A DNA stretch of 64,000 bases from Paraburkholderia sp. BL23I1N1 (GTDB lineage Bacteria; Pseudomonadota; Gammaproteobacteria; Burkholderiales; Burkholderiaceae). Numbering within the stretch: the stretch's first letter is position 1; each line of letters begins with the position of its first letter. Below the pieces are notes generated by a model. The model was given only the letters and a program-made list of their open reading frames with translations, was not told where the DNA came from and made no database searches. A program made the position numbers and the translations under genes. The stretch covers positions 2,418,001 to 2,482,000 of the forward strand of contig NZ_RAPV01000001.1 of assembly GCF_003610295.1 (NCBI RefSeq), given 5' to 3'. This document shows positions 33,774-42,702 of the stretch, piece after piece.

Positions 33774-34634
33774 TCATTCACCAATCCACGAACCACGCAA
33801 ATCGCTTTCGTGCAGTAATTGCAGCAACGTGCCCGCCGGACGGCTCAGCCGTTTGGCGGCCAGCGCGATGAATTCCACCGAGGGCAGCGTCGGCAGACCT
33901 GCCGCGTTGAGCGGCGGCGTCAGGCCCCGCGCGGCCAGATACTGCGGACGAACCGTGATGCCGAGCCCGCCGCGCGCGGCCGCAATGCAGCCCGCGTGAC
34001 TGCTGCTGGTGCAGACCACCTGCCAGCTAAAACCGGCTTCGGCGAGCGCATCGAGCACCACGGCGCGCGTCACGCTTGGCTCGGCCACCAGAATCAGCGG
34101 CAGCGGCTGGCTGAGCTCGACCAGCGTGCCGGTGCGCGCCAGCCACTCCAGCCGCCCCGTGAAAAGCGGCACGCCACGGCGGTCGCCCAGACGCCGCTTG
34201 CCGACCAGAAGATCGATCGAACCGGCGTCCAGCAACTCGTACAGTTTGCCGGTCATACCGATCGTGATTTCCAGCTCGACGTCGGGATGCGCGTTGCGAA
34301 ACGCCGCCAGCACCGTGGGCAACGGCCCCAGCGCGACGTCGTCGGATGAGCCGAGCCGCACGCGCCCTTTCAGTCGCGGCGCGCGAAACTGCGACTCGGC
34401 CCGCGCGAGCGCTTGCAGGATCACGCTGGCGTGCGCGAGCATGGCCTCGCCGTCCGGGGTCATCGCGAGCGAATGGGTGTCGCGCACGAACAGGCGCCGT
34501 CCGACATTCTGTTCGAGGCGGCGGATATGTTCGCTGACGCTCGACTGCGTGAGATCGAGTTGGCGCCCCGCCTCGGTGAAGCTATGGCAGGCGGCGACTG
34601 TCGCGAAGGTCTTGAGCCAGATGGGATTGAGCAT
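33774..34634 (-). CDS. LysR-family transcriptional regulator
   Basis: A 286-aa LTTR. The N-terminal helix-turn-helix (about 18-60) contains SFTEAGRQLDLTQSSVSEHIRRLEQNVGRRLF. The effector-binding domain (about 88-280) contains GRVRLGSSDDVALGPLPTVLAAF and a Ser-rich TSSSHAGCIAAARGGLG pocket loop. It is divergent from an MFS exporter, with an LTTR-style dyad GTTATCG-N7-CGATAAC in the 82-bp gap. This strongly suggests that it controls that exporter and itself. The inducer is unknown. Confidence 0.92.
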   Translation of the reverse strand: MLNPIWLKTFATVAACHSFTEAGRQLDLTQSSVSEHIRRLEQNVGRRLFVRDTHSLAMTPDGEAMLAHASVILQALARAESQFRAPRLKGRVRLGSSDDVALGPLPTVLAAFRNAHPDVELEITIGMTGKLYELLDAGSIDLLVGKRRLGDRRGVPLFTGRLEWLARTGTLVELSQPLPLILVAEPSVTRAVVLDALAEAGFSWQVVCTSSSHAGCIAAARGGLGITVRPQYLAARGLTPPLNAAGLPTLPSVEFIALAAKRLSRPAGTLLQLLHESDLRGSWIGE

Positions 34635-34651
34635 GCGTTATTGTGGTCCTG

Positions 34652-34672
34652 GTTATCGGCAAAGTCGATAAC
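34652..34672. promoter_or_regulatory. LysR-type operator between regulator and MFS gene
   Basis: GTTATCGGCAAAGTCGATAAC is a dyad with 7-bp perfect arms and contains a T-N11-A core, 18 bp from the regulator start. Confidence 0.65.
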
Positions 34673-34716
34673 AGTCAGCGCCTCCAGTGGGGTTCCCGAT
34701 TAACCGTGATGTCAAT

Positions 34717-36183
34717 ATGATGACGGAATCCCCCCAACGATCGCTCCGAGCACGACCCACCGCCCCCGTAGCTCAACTGCACATGAACAAGGAATCCGCC
34801 CAGACCGCGCTGCTCTGGATCGTCGCCGCCGGTCTCTTCATGCAGTCGCTCGACACGACGATCGTCAACACCGCGTTGCCGTCGATTGCGAACAGCCTGC
34901 ACGTCGCGCCTCTCGCCACGCAGCCGATCGTGGTCGCCTACGCGCTGACCATGGCGATGCTCACGCCCGCTTCGGGCTGGCTCGCCAACCGCTTCGGCAC
35001 GCGGCGCGTCTATTTCGTGGCGATTCTCGTCTTCGTGCTCGGGTCGATCTGTTGCGCGAGCGCGCATACGCTGGGCCAACTGGTGATGGCTCGGGTCCTG
35101 CAGGGGCTGGGCGGCTCGATGCTGCTGCCGATCGGACGGCTCGCCGTCTTGCGCAGCGTCTCGAGCGAACAATACGTGTCGGCGCTCGCATTCATTTCGA
35201 TTGCCGGTCAACTGGGGCCGATCGTTGGCCCGACGCTCGGCGGCTGGTTCGTTCAGGCCATCACGTGGCACTGGATTTTTCTGATCAATGTGCCGATCGG
35301 CGCGATCGGTCTCTACGCGGTGCGGCGGTATTTGCCGGCGCATGATGAAACCCGCGCGCCGCCGTTCGACTTCGTTGGCTGTGGGCTGCTGTCGCTATGC
35401 ATGATCGCGTTTTCGCTGGCCGTCGACGCACCGGTCGACTCGCACCGCGTGGCATGGTCGGCGAGTCTCTTTGCACTCGCCGTGGTCAGCGCGCTCGCCT
35501 ACATTCCGCACGCAAAACGCCGCAACAATCCGCTCTTCAAACTCTCGCTCTTCAGCGAACCGAATTTCAGCGTCGGCCTGATCGGCAACCTGGTATGCCG
35601 CGTCGGCTCGAGCGCCGTCCCATTCCTGGTGCCCTTGCTGCTGCAATTGCAGCTCGGCTACACGCCGCTGCAGTCCGGCCTGATGATGCTGCCCGCCGCG
35701 CTTGCCGGCACCATCGCCAAACGCTGGATCGCGCCGCTCGTGCGCCGCTATGGCTATGACGCGTTCCTGCTCGTCAACACGGTGATCGTGGGGTCGGCGA
35801 TCGTTGCGTTCGCATTGATTACGCGCGGCACGCCGCTCATCGTCGGGATCGTGATTCTGGCGGTGTTCGGCGCGGCCAACTCCATGCAATTCGCGGCGAT
35901 GAACAGCGTCACGCTCAAAGGCCTCTCGCACGAAGATGCCGGCAGCGGCAACAGTCTCTTTTCCATGGTGCAGATGCTGGCGATCGGGCTGGGTGTTTCG
36001 ATCGGCGGCGGCCTGGTGAATCTGTTCTCGGCGCAATGGGGGTCGGCCGCGCTCGGGTTCCGCCTGAGCTTCGTGTGCGTGGGCGTCATTACGCTGGTGT
36101 CGGCATGGATATTTCGCCATCTCGACGAAGCGCCCGTTACGCGCGACGTCCGTAGCCAGGCGACGCAGAGCGCGGGACGCTGA
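34717..36183 (+). CDS. MFS transporter, DHA2 family (MdtD/EmrB-like exporter)
   Basis: About 488 aa with roughly 14 membrane helices. Motifs are FMQSLDTTIVNTALPSIA (helix 1), GWLANRFGTRRVYF (motif A), RVLQGLGGSMLLPIGRL, and GPIVGPTLGGWFVQAITWHWIFLINVPIGAIG (motif C region), all typical of DHA2 proton-driven exporters. The start is unsure: ATGs at 34717, 34720 and 34783 are in frame and none has a strong ribosome site. I use 34717. It is divergent from a LysR regulator that probably controls it. Confidence 0.9.
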   Translation: MMTESPQRSLRARPTAPVAQLHMNKESAQTALLWIVAAGLFMQSLDTTIVNTALPSIANSLHVAPLATQPIVVAYALTMAMLTPASGWLANRFGTRRVYFVAILVFVLGSICCASAHTLGQLVMARVLQGLGGSMLLPIGRLAVLRSVSSEQYVSALAFISIAGQLGPIVGPTLGGWFVQAITWHWIFLINVPIGAIGLYAVRRYLPAHDETRAPPFDFVGCGLLSLCMIAFSLAVDAPVDSHRVAWSASLFALAVVSALAYIPHAKRRNNPLFKLSLFSEPNFSVGLIGNLVCRVGSSAVPFLVPLLLQLQLGYTPLQSGLMMLPAALAGTIAKRWIAPLVRRYGYDAFLLVNTVIVGSAIVAFALITRGTPLIVGIVILAVFGAANSMQFAAMNSVTLKGLSHEDAGSGNSLFSMVQMLAIGLGVSIGGGLVNLFSAQWGSAALGFRLSFVCVGVITLVSAWIFRHLDEAPVTRDVRSQATQSAGR

Positions 36184-36470
36184 ATAGAGTCGTTCAATTT
36201 GGCGCTGCTCAATTCATCACGGCGTTCTCCGTCAATCGGCACAAATATGCCTGACGCATGATGAGAACCGCATTCCATCGTGCATCAGGCGATGCTCATT
36301 CGGATTAGCGCAAATCGGCGGCCTGACGCATTGGCGTGGCTCACATTCCACTCATGATGCAGCGTCATCGATACGGTCCGACAGGTCCCGTTTTCCGATA
36401 TCGACGTATGAAATCAAACGATATTTCGCGTTAGCATGTCACGCATTAATGCATAACAAAGGAATATCAC

Positions 36471-37415
36471 ATGCCATTTGACGAGCGCATGCTGAACGGC
36501 ATGGGCGTGCTGACCGCGATCGTCGACTGCGGCAGTTTTGCGGCGGCAGGCGTTGCACTCGACATGTCGCAATCCGGGGTCAGCCGTTCGGTTGCACGGC
36601 TTGAAGCACGCCTTGGCATTCGGCTATTCGATCGCACTACCCGCTCGGTCACGCTGACTGACGAAGGCCGGCGCTTTTACGAACAGATCGTGCCGCTGCT
36701 CGGCGGACTCGAAGAAGCGGCTGCTTCCGCGGCTGAGGGCGCCACTGCGGTTCGCGGACGTTTGCGCGTGAACATGGACCCGTTCTTTTCGCGTCTCGTA
36801 CTGGGGCCGAGGCTCGGCGGCTTCATCGATAAGCATCCCGATCTGCAGCTCGAGTTGGTCACGCGCGATCAGTTGGGCGATATGGTCGCCGACGGTTTCG
36901 ACCTTGCGATCCGTTTCGGCGATCCGCCGGTGTCGACGTTGATTGCACGCAAGCTGCTCGACACGCGCATTCTGACGGTGGCCGCGCCCTCGTATCTGAA
37001 GAAGCATGGGCATCCGGCGAGCCCGGCCGAACTCGAAGACGGCAAGCATATGTGTATCAAGTTCCGCGATCCGCTAACGGGTTATCCATTCAGCTGGGCG
37101 TTTCATCGCGGGCGCAAGAAAATCGTTACGACCCCGCAGGGGCGGCTTACCGTGAATGATGTCGGTACGTTGCACACCGTGTGTACTGCCGGGCAAGGGA
37201 TCGCGCAAATTCTTGCGCTGGGGGCCGAGTCCCTGCTTGCCAATGGCAAGTTGGTGGAGTTGTTTCCCGACTGGGGCGACGAGGTTTATCCGCTGTATGC
37301 GCTCTATCCTTCGCGGCATCATCCGCCCGCCAAGGTTCGGGCGTTTTTCGATTTCATCATGTCGCTGACCGGCGGCGCCGGGCGGGCGCCGGGCGGAAAC
37401 CCGCAGCTTGAATGA
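36471..37415 (+). CDS. LysR-family transcriptional regulator
   Basis: A 314-aa LTTR of the CrgA/DsdC-like group. The HTH contains SFAAAGVALDMSQSGVSRSVARLEARLGIRLFDRTTRSVTLTDEG (about 22-66). The effector domain has GRLRVNMDPFFSRLVLGP and VADGFDLAIRFGDPP. AAAGGAATATCAC lies before the ATG. The 287-bp gap upstream has several GCCTGACGCAT/ATGCGTCAGGC-like stretches (about 36251, 36284, 36330) that may be its sites. No obvious target is divergent; the next gene is a glycosyltransferase. Confidence 0.9.
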   Translation: MPFDERMLNGMGVLTAIVDCGSFAAAGVALDMSQSGVSRSVARLEARLGIRLFDRTTRSVTLTDEGRRFYEQIVPLLGGLEEAAASAAEGATAVRGRLRVNMDPFFSRLVLGPRLGGFIDKHPDLQLELVTRDQLGDMVADGFDLAIRFGDPPVSTLIARKLLDTRILTVAAPSYLKKHGHPASPAELEDGKHMCIKFRDPLTGYPFSWAFHRGRKKIVTTPQGRLTVNDVGTLHTVCTAGQGIAQILALGAESLLANGKLVELFPDWGDEVYPLYALYPSRHHPPAKVRAFFDFIMSLTGGAGRAPGGNPQLE

Positions 37416-37617
37416 AGATTTCCCCAAGCAACTTTGCTGCATTTCTGCACCAAAATCGCTCAATTTTTCCCCTTCAGACCGCTTTCAGAGAGGAGGCATT
37501 TTTTCCGAATTATTACCGATTATTTTTTTCTTGCGATGGACTATTTTCCTGCATGCAGCAACGTGTGCGCGAAGCGAACCGGCTGCCGCCCCTGAACAGA
37601 TAAGAAAGGCGAAGCCC

Positions 37618-38715
37618 ATGTCCATCTCACAGCCCCCCTCGGCCTCCTCCGCGCCTGTGCCGCGGGTCTCCATCTGCCTGCCCACCTGCAATCGCCCTGA
37701 TCTGCTCGTTGAGTGCATCGACTCCTGCCTCGCGCAAAGCTACGGCAATCTGGAAATCGTGATCGGCGACGATTCAAAGGACACCCGCACGCAGGAGTTG
37801 ATGGCGACGCGCTATGCGAACGAACCGCGCATCCGCTATGAGAAGAACCAGCCGCCGCTCGGCCAGGCGGATAATGTCGCGAGCCTGTTCGCGCGCGCAC
37901 GCGGCGACAAGATTCTACTGATTCACGACGACGACCTGCTCACCACCGACGGCGTCGAGAAGCTCATCTCGCTATGGGCGCTGCATCCGCAACTCGAGGT
38001 CGCGTTCGCCGATCAGTACGAGGCCGATCACAACGGCGCAATCGATTTCGACGCGAGCATGCGCCTGAACACCGCGTTTCGCCGCACGAAGGACGCCGAA
38101 GGCTTGCAGCCTTTGCCGGGCAGAACCGGGCTGATCCAGATGTTCCCGAATAACGGCTGGATGGCCAACGCGGACCTGGTCAAGCGGATCAGCTACAAGG
38201 ATCAGTACGGCATGTGCTGCGATTTCGTGTTCGGCACCCAACTCTGTCTCGCGGCGCGCCACGTGTTCTATCTGCACGGATACGTGTCGGTGTATCGGAA
38301 GACGGCAACCTCGATCTCGCATAGCACGCGCGGCACGGCGGTTGCCGCGACCGTCAGTGCGTACGCGTTCGTCAAGGCGCTGACACTGCCGCCGCAACTG
38401 GAGCCGTCACGCAAGCTGGCGTTGCGCCGGCTCGCGCCGGTCGTCGTCTCGGTTCATGCGAGGAATCAGCGGGCGGCGCTCGGGCTGAAGATCGCGCTCA
38501 CGCATCTGTTCGCCTACAACTATGGCTTCAGCATGCGGCTCTATTACCACCTGCTCATGCTCTCGCGTGCAGCCGTGCACGTGCGGCAGCACGCAGTGGT
38601 GACGGGTGTGGCCGCGGCCGCGCCTGCAGTTTCTGCCGAACCGCTGGCCGCCGTGACGGACCTTGTGACGGAAAGTGTTAAGGATCTTGTGACCGATCGA
38701 TCCGAACTGATCTGA
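37618..38715 (+). CDS. Glycosyltransferase family 2
   Basis: A 365-aa GT-A protein. VSICLPTCNRPDLLVECIDSCLAQSYGNLEIVIGDDSKD starts the domain, then QADNVASLFARARGDKILLIHDDDLL gives the metal-binding DDD. The acceptor half ends with an Arg-rich stretch. AAGAAAGGCG precedes the ATG at 37618; the frame is open upstream to 37408 but with atypical residues. The C-terminus has a near repeat, VTDLVTES / VKDLVTDR. It makes or extends a surface glycan; no partner genes are near. A T-rich 200-bp leader separates it from the LysR gene. Confidence 0.85.
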   Translation: MSISQPPSASSAPVPRVSICLPTCNRPDLLVECIDSCLAQSYGNLEIVIGDDSKDTRTQELMATRYANEPRIRYEKNQPPLGQADNVASLFARARGDKILLIHDDDLLTTDGVEKLISLWALHPQLEVAFADQYEADHNGAIDFDASMRLNTAFRRTKDAEGLQPLPGRTGLIQMFPNNGWMANADLVKRISYKDQYGMCCDFVFGTQLCLAARHVFYLHGYVSVYRKTATSISHSTRGTAVAATVSAYAFVKALTLPPQLEPSRKLALRRLAPVVVSVHARNQRAALGLKIALTHLFAYNYGFSMRLYYHLLMLSRAAVHVRQHAVVTGVAAAAPAVSAEPLAAVTDLVTESVKDLVTDRSELI

Positions 38716-38919
38716 CGCAAGCGCCGCGTGCAATCGATAGCCACGCGTGGGCGTCGCCTCAGCAGCGGCGCAGCACGGACAGAACCAGGAATGCGCCTGC
38801 AATAAGCGTGTTTTCAGCTAAGCATCCGCTCATTAGCAAACGCGTATTTGTCGCTTGGTCTTGCACGTGCGGCTGATTAGGATGGACCTCGAACCGTCAC
38901 CAGCCCGAGGTGATCCGCC

Positions 38920-39141
38920 ATGTCCGACAGTGCCTGTTTCAAGCCGCGTGTGATCGAGCCGGTCGTCGTCAATCAGCCGGAAGGATTGGGGCTTGCGGTG
39001 GAGTTGTGGCTTGCGCATCCCGTCGACGGAATCGCGGGCCGAGCCGTGCAGATCCATTTACGAAGCGATGCGAAGATGGCGCAAGCCGAGGCGCTGCGCG
39101 ATCTGCTGCATGTACTGGGCACGGAGATCGTGGTGGTTTGA
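38920..39141 (+). CDS. Hypothetical 73-aa protein
   Basis: GAGGTGATC precedes the ATG. The protein is compact and soluble, with IEPVVVNQPEGLGLAVELWLAHPVDGIAGRAVQIHLRSD followed by a helix, AQAEALRDLLHVLG. No family is recognised. A terminator follows 31 bp after the stop, so it is a complete monocistronic gene. Confidence 0.75.
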   Translation: MSDSACFKPRVIEPVVVNQPEGLGLAVELWLAHPVDGIAGRAVQIHLRSDAKMAQAEALRDLLHVLGTEIVVV

Positions 39142-39172
39142 GCGGGTGCCGTGCTTGTCGACGTTATAGAAA

Positions 39173-39203
39173 AACGGCGGCCGGGTTCCCCCTGACCGCC
39201 GTT
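39173..39203. terminator. Bidirectional terminator
   Basis: The arms AACGGCGG / CCGCCGTT enclose a 15-nt loop with flanking A and T runs. It separates the convergent 73-aa gene and the 2-oxoglutarate permease gene. Confidence 0.75.
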
Positions 39204-39254
39204 CTCAATTAACGCTCATGCGTCATGCGCGCTGTTCGAGCGTATCGCTCACGC

Positions 39255-40568
39255 TCAAGGTTCGTGACGCAGATACCCTTCTTTCGAAGGATCGCGCATA
39301 CGCAGCGATACGAGGCCGGCGATCGCGCACAGCGCGGTCACATACCAGTAGAACGTCGACTCGTTGCCCACCGACTTCAGCCACAGCGCGACGTATTCCG
39401 CCGAACCGCCGAAGATCGCGTTGGCCACCGCATACGAGAGACCCACGCCGAGCGCGCGCACTTCCGGCGGGAACATTTCGGCCTTGATCAGGCCGCTGAT
39501 CGACGTATAGAAGCTGACGATTGCCAGCGCCACGACCACGAGGCCGAAGGCCGCATACGGGCTCGTCACGTCTTTCAGGGCGTGCAGCAGCGGCACGGTG
39601 CCGATGGTCGCGAAGAAGCCGAAGAACAGCATCGAACGGCGGCGGCCGATACGGTCCGACAAGGCGCCGAACGCCGGCTGCATCACCATGTAGACGAACA
39701 GCGCCGCGGTCATCACGTTGCTCGCCGTCTTGGCATGCATACCGGCTGTGTTGACCAGGTACTTCTGCATGTACGTGGTGAACGTGTAGAAAATCAGCGA
39801 GCCGCCGGCCGTAAAACCGAGCACCGTCGCAAATGCGCCCTTGTGCAACCACAAGCCGCGCAGCGTGCCGGCTTCCTTGCGCTGACGCGTTTCGGCCGTG
39901 GTCGTTTCGTCGAGCGATTTACGCAGATACAGCGCGACCAGCGCCGCCAACGCACCGATCACGAATGGCACGCGCCAACCCCACGCTTTCAGTTCCTCGG
40001 TGGAGAGGGTTTGTTGCAGGACCACCAGCACCAGCAGCGCGCACAACTGCCCGCCGATCAGCGTGACGTACTGGAACGACGCGAAGAAACCGCGGCGGCC
40101 CTTGAGCGCGACTTCACTCATGTAGGTGGCGCTGGTGCCGTACTCGCCGCCCACCGACAGGCCCTGGAACAACCGCGCGACCAGCAGCAGCGCCGGCGCC
40201 AGGGCGCCGATCTGCGCATAGGTGGGGAGCACCGCGATCACGAGCGAGCCGCCGCACATCATGAACACCGACACCATCATCGCGGTCTTGCGGCCGCGCT
40301 TGTCGGCGAGCCGGCCGAAGAACCAGCCGCCGATCGGGCGCATCAGGAAGCCCGCGGCGAAGACGCCGGCGGTGTTGAGCAACTGTGTGGTGGTGTTGCC
40401 GCTCGGGAAGAAGGCCGGCGCGAAATACAGGGCGCAGAACGAGTACACGTAGAAGTCGAACCACTCGACTAGGTTGCCCGATGAAGCGCCTACGATCGCG
40501 AAGATGCGGCGCCGGGTGTCGTGTGCGTCGTGCACCGTGGCCACGGTTTGGTCGGTCAGGTCGGTCAT
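39255..40568 (-). CDS. kgtP: 2-oxoglutarate permease (MFS, metabolite:H+ symporter family)
   Basis: A 437-aa MFS protein with 12 helices. It carries the MHS signature [52 protein letters not shown] (motif A) and [21 protein letters not shown]. These stretches match KgtP closely among MHS members. It imports 2-oxoglutarate with protons across the inner membrane. It is monocistronic; its terminator is at 39173-39203. Other dicarboxylate or shikimate carriers of the same family are the alternative. Confidence 0.88.
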   Translation of the reverse strand: MTDLTDQTVATVHDAHDTRRRIFAIVGASSGNLVEWFDFYVYSFCALYFAPAFFPSGNTTTQLLNTAGVFAAGFLMRPIGGWFFGRLADKRGRKTAMMVSVFMMCGGSLVIAVLPTYAQIGALAPALLLVARLFQGLSVGGEYGTSATYMSEVALKGRRGFFASFQYVTLIGGQLCALLVLVVLQQTLSTEELKAWGWRVPFVIGALAALVALYLRKSLDETTTAETRQRKEAGTLRGLWLHKGAFATVLGFTAGGSLIFYTFTTYMQKYLVNTAGMHAKTASNVMTAALFVYMVMQPAFGALSDRIGRRRSMLFFGFFATIGTVPLLHALKDVTSPYAAFGLVVVALAIVSFYTSISGLIKAEMFPPEVRALGVGLSYAVANAIFGGSAEYVALWLKSVGNESTFYWYVTALCAIAGLVSLRMRDPSKEGYLRHEP

Positions 40569-40712
40569 TCTGTTGTCTTTCCTTGTCTTTAAACGGAGGT
40601 GGCGGTCGTGGCGCCGCCTTCACAACACGCGCATCGAGGTGCCGCGGTGGCACCCTGGCGGTGTGCGCGAATTTTACAGAAATGCAAGGAGGAGATGGGT
40701 GTTTGTTAGGGA

Positions 40713-40847
40713 CTACCCCGAGAGGCTCGTTGCAAGCTCCTCGAGCCCGGCTTCGTGAGCGTCACGCATCAGTGCTTCGACTTCCGGCAAGGTGCGGCGC
40801 ACGTCCTTTTGCAATTTGATCAGCGTGCGGGTTCGCAGGCGCGACAC
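40713..40847 (-). other. Possible small ORF or gene remnant (44 codons)
   Basis: The minus strand reads from a GTG at 40847 to a stop at 40713: a basic then acidic amphipathic segment (RLRTRTLIKLQKDVRRTLPEV...EEL). Composition looks protein-like. It has no ribosome site, and an in-frame stop lies just upstream of about 40870. It may be the 3' relic of a lost gene. Confidence 0.3.
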
Positions 40848-40868
40848 GAGGAGTTTGAAGGTGCGTTT

Positions 40869-40899
40869 TTTTCAGTACTTTTTCACAAATTACTGAAAA
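40869..40899. repeat. AT-rich inverted repeat
   Basis: The arms TTTTCAGTA / TACTGAAAA pair perfectly over 9 bp around a 13-nt AT-rich spacer, in a GC-rich setting. It is not followed by a T tract, so an operator or relic of an element is more likely than a terminator. Confidence 0.6.
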
Positions 40900-40938
40900 G
40901 TGGACGGCGAGCGTCCTGCCAGACTCCGAATGACAAAA

Positions 40939-40967
40939 GCCCCTGTTCGTCGCTGACAAACAGGGGC
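40939..40967 (-). terminator. Terminator of the prkA-yeaH-spoVR unit
   Basis: The arms GCCCCTGTT / AACAGGGGC (9 bp, 11-nt loop), with A4 on the left giving T4 for minus-strand transcripts, lie 24 bp past the spoVR stop. Confidence 0.85.
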
Positions 40968-40990
40968 CCTGCACCACTCAGGAACCAGCC

Positions 40991-42514
40991 TCAGACTCTT
41001 ATCGCCGGCGGCACATACTTGCACTCGTACCGCTTCCTCACGGTCCCGTTCTCATCAACGCTTTCCAAGTAAACATCGAACTGCCACAAGCGCGCCATGT
41101 GCTTGAGCACCTCGTCGCTATCGCCGGACAAATGCCGGTTGTCGCTCATGAAATGCCGCAGCGTCAGACTCCGGTCACCACGCGTGTTCACCGCCCACAC
41201 CTGAATATTCGGTTCGCGATGATGCATGTCGTACTGCCGCGACAACGCCTGGCGCACATACTGATAGCCACTATCGTCATGAATTGCCGAGACTTCGAGC
41301 GCATCGCGCATGTCGTCATCGAGCACCGAGAAAAGACGCATCTCGCGGATCAGATGCGGCGACAAATACTGCGCGACGAAACTCTCGTCCTTGAAGTTGC
41401 GCATCGCGTAGTGCATCGCCTGCAGCCAGGGACTACCCGCCAGCTCGGGGAACCACTTGCGGTCCTCCTCCGTCGGCGCTTCGCAGATCCGGCGGATATC
41501 GCTCATCATCGAAAAACCGAGCGCGTACGGGTTGATGCCGCTGTAGTAAGGCTTCGTGACCGGCGGCTGGTAGACCACATTGCTGTGCGAATGGAGAAAC
41601 TCCATCATGAAGCCGTCTTCCAGCTTGCCCTGGGCGTACATCGTGTTGAGCAAGGTGTAGTGCCAGAACGTGGCCCAGCCTTCGTTCATGACCTGGGTTT
41701 GCCGTTGCGGATAAAAATACTGCCCGACCTTGCGCACGATGCGGATCACTTCCCGCTCCCACGGCTCGAGCAACGGCGCGTTCTTCTCCGCGAAATACAG
41801 CAGGTTTTCCTGCGGCTCCGGCGGATAACGCTCCTCGATTTCCTCCGGCAACGGCGTATGCCGGGTCGGCAAGGTGCGCCACAGTTCGTTGACCTGCGAC
41901 TGCAGATAAGCCTCACGTTCGCGGCGCGCCGCAAACTCCTTTTCCAGCGACAGTTTCTGCGGACGTTTGTAACGGTCCACGCCGTAGTTCATCAACGCGT
42001 GGCACGAGTCGAGCAGTTCCTCCACCCGGTCGAGCCCGAAGCGCTCCTCGCACTCCGCGATGTAATTCTTCGCGTAGACAAGGTAATCGATGATCGCGTG
42101 CGCATCCGTCCATAGCTTGAACAGATAGTTGCCCTTGAAGAACGAGTTGTGGCCATAGGCCGCGTGCGCGATGACGAGGGCCTGCATCGTCATCGTGTTC
42201 TCTTCCATCAGGTACGCGATGCAAGGGTTCGAATTGATGACGATCTCATACGCCAGCCCCATCTGCCCGCGACGGTAGCTCTTTTCGGTGGAGAGAAAGT
42301 GTTTGCCGAACGACCAGTGACGGTAGTTCACCGGCATGCCGACGGATGCGTAAGCGTCCATCATCTGTTCGGCGCTGATCAGTTCGAGCTGGATCGGATA
42401 CACGTCGAGTTCATATTGCTCTGCAACACGGGCAATATGCGAGTCGTACTCTTCGATCAATTCGAAGGTCCAGTCGGACGGGCACGGCAAAGGCCGTCTA
42501 TCGGCTACGTTCAT
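40991..42514 (-). CDS. spoVR: SpoVR family protein (YcgB)
   Basis: A 507-aa protein of the SpoVR/YcgB family, with WTFELIEEYDSHIARVAEQYELDVYPIQLELISAEQMMDAYASVGMPVNYRHWSFGKHF near the start and NEGWATFWHYTLLNTMY in the middle. I place the start at 42514, where AAAGGGAAG precedes an ATG and the length equals the E. coli protein. The frame is open to an ATG at 42706 that overlaps the yeaH stop (ATGA), which would add 64 Gln/Ala-rich residues. It is third in the prkA-yeaH-spoVR unit linked to stationary phase and nitrogen stress; its biochemical role is unknown. Confidence 0.92.
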   Translation of the reverse strand: MNVADRRPLPCPSDWTFELIEEYDSHIARVAEQYELDVYPIQLELISAEQMMDAYASVGMPVNYRHWSFGKHFLSTEKSYRRGQMGLAYEIVINSNPCIAYLMEENTMTMQALVIAHAAYGHNSFFKGNYLFKLWTDAHAIIDYLVYAKNYIAECEERFGLDRVEELLDSCHALMNYGVDRYKRPQKLSLEKEFAARREREAYLQSQVNELWRTLPTRHTPLPEEIEERYPPEPQENLLYFAEKNAPLLEPWEREVIRIVRKVGQYFYPQRQTQVMNEGWATFWHYTLLNTMYAQGKLEDGFMMEFLHSHSNVVYQPPVTKPYYSGINPYALGFSMMSDIRRICEAPTEEDRKWFPELAGSPWLQAMHYAMRNFKDESFVAQYLSPHLIREMRLFSVLDDDMRDALEVSAIHDDSGYQYVRQALSRQYDMHHREPNIQVWAVNTRGDRSLTLRHFMSDNRHLSGDSDEVLKHMARLWQFDVYLESVDENGTVRKRYECKYVPPAIRV

Positions 42515-42702
42515 ACGGACTTCCCTTTGCCCCTCAGTGGGCGTTCCGGTGTGTCCCCGTGCTGCAGCGGCGTCGACTGCTCCGGCTGCGGCGGTTCCCG
42601 TATCGTCCGCCTTCGCCTCGGCATGCCCCGACTGTTGCTGCTGCGGCACGCCTTTTCCACGCTCCGGCTGATAGCCGCGCGCTTCGTTGTGCAAGTGCTT
42701 TG

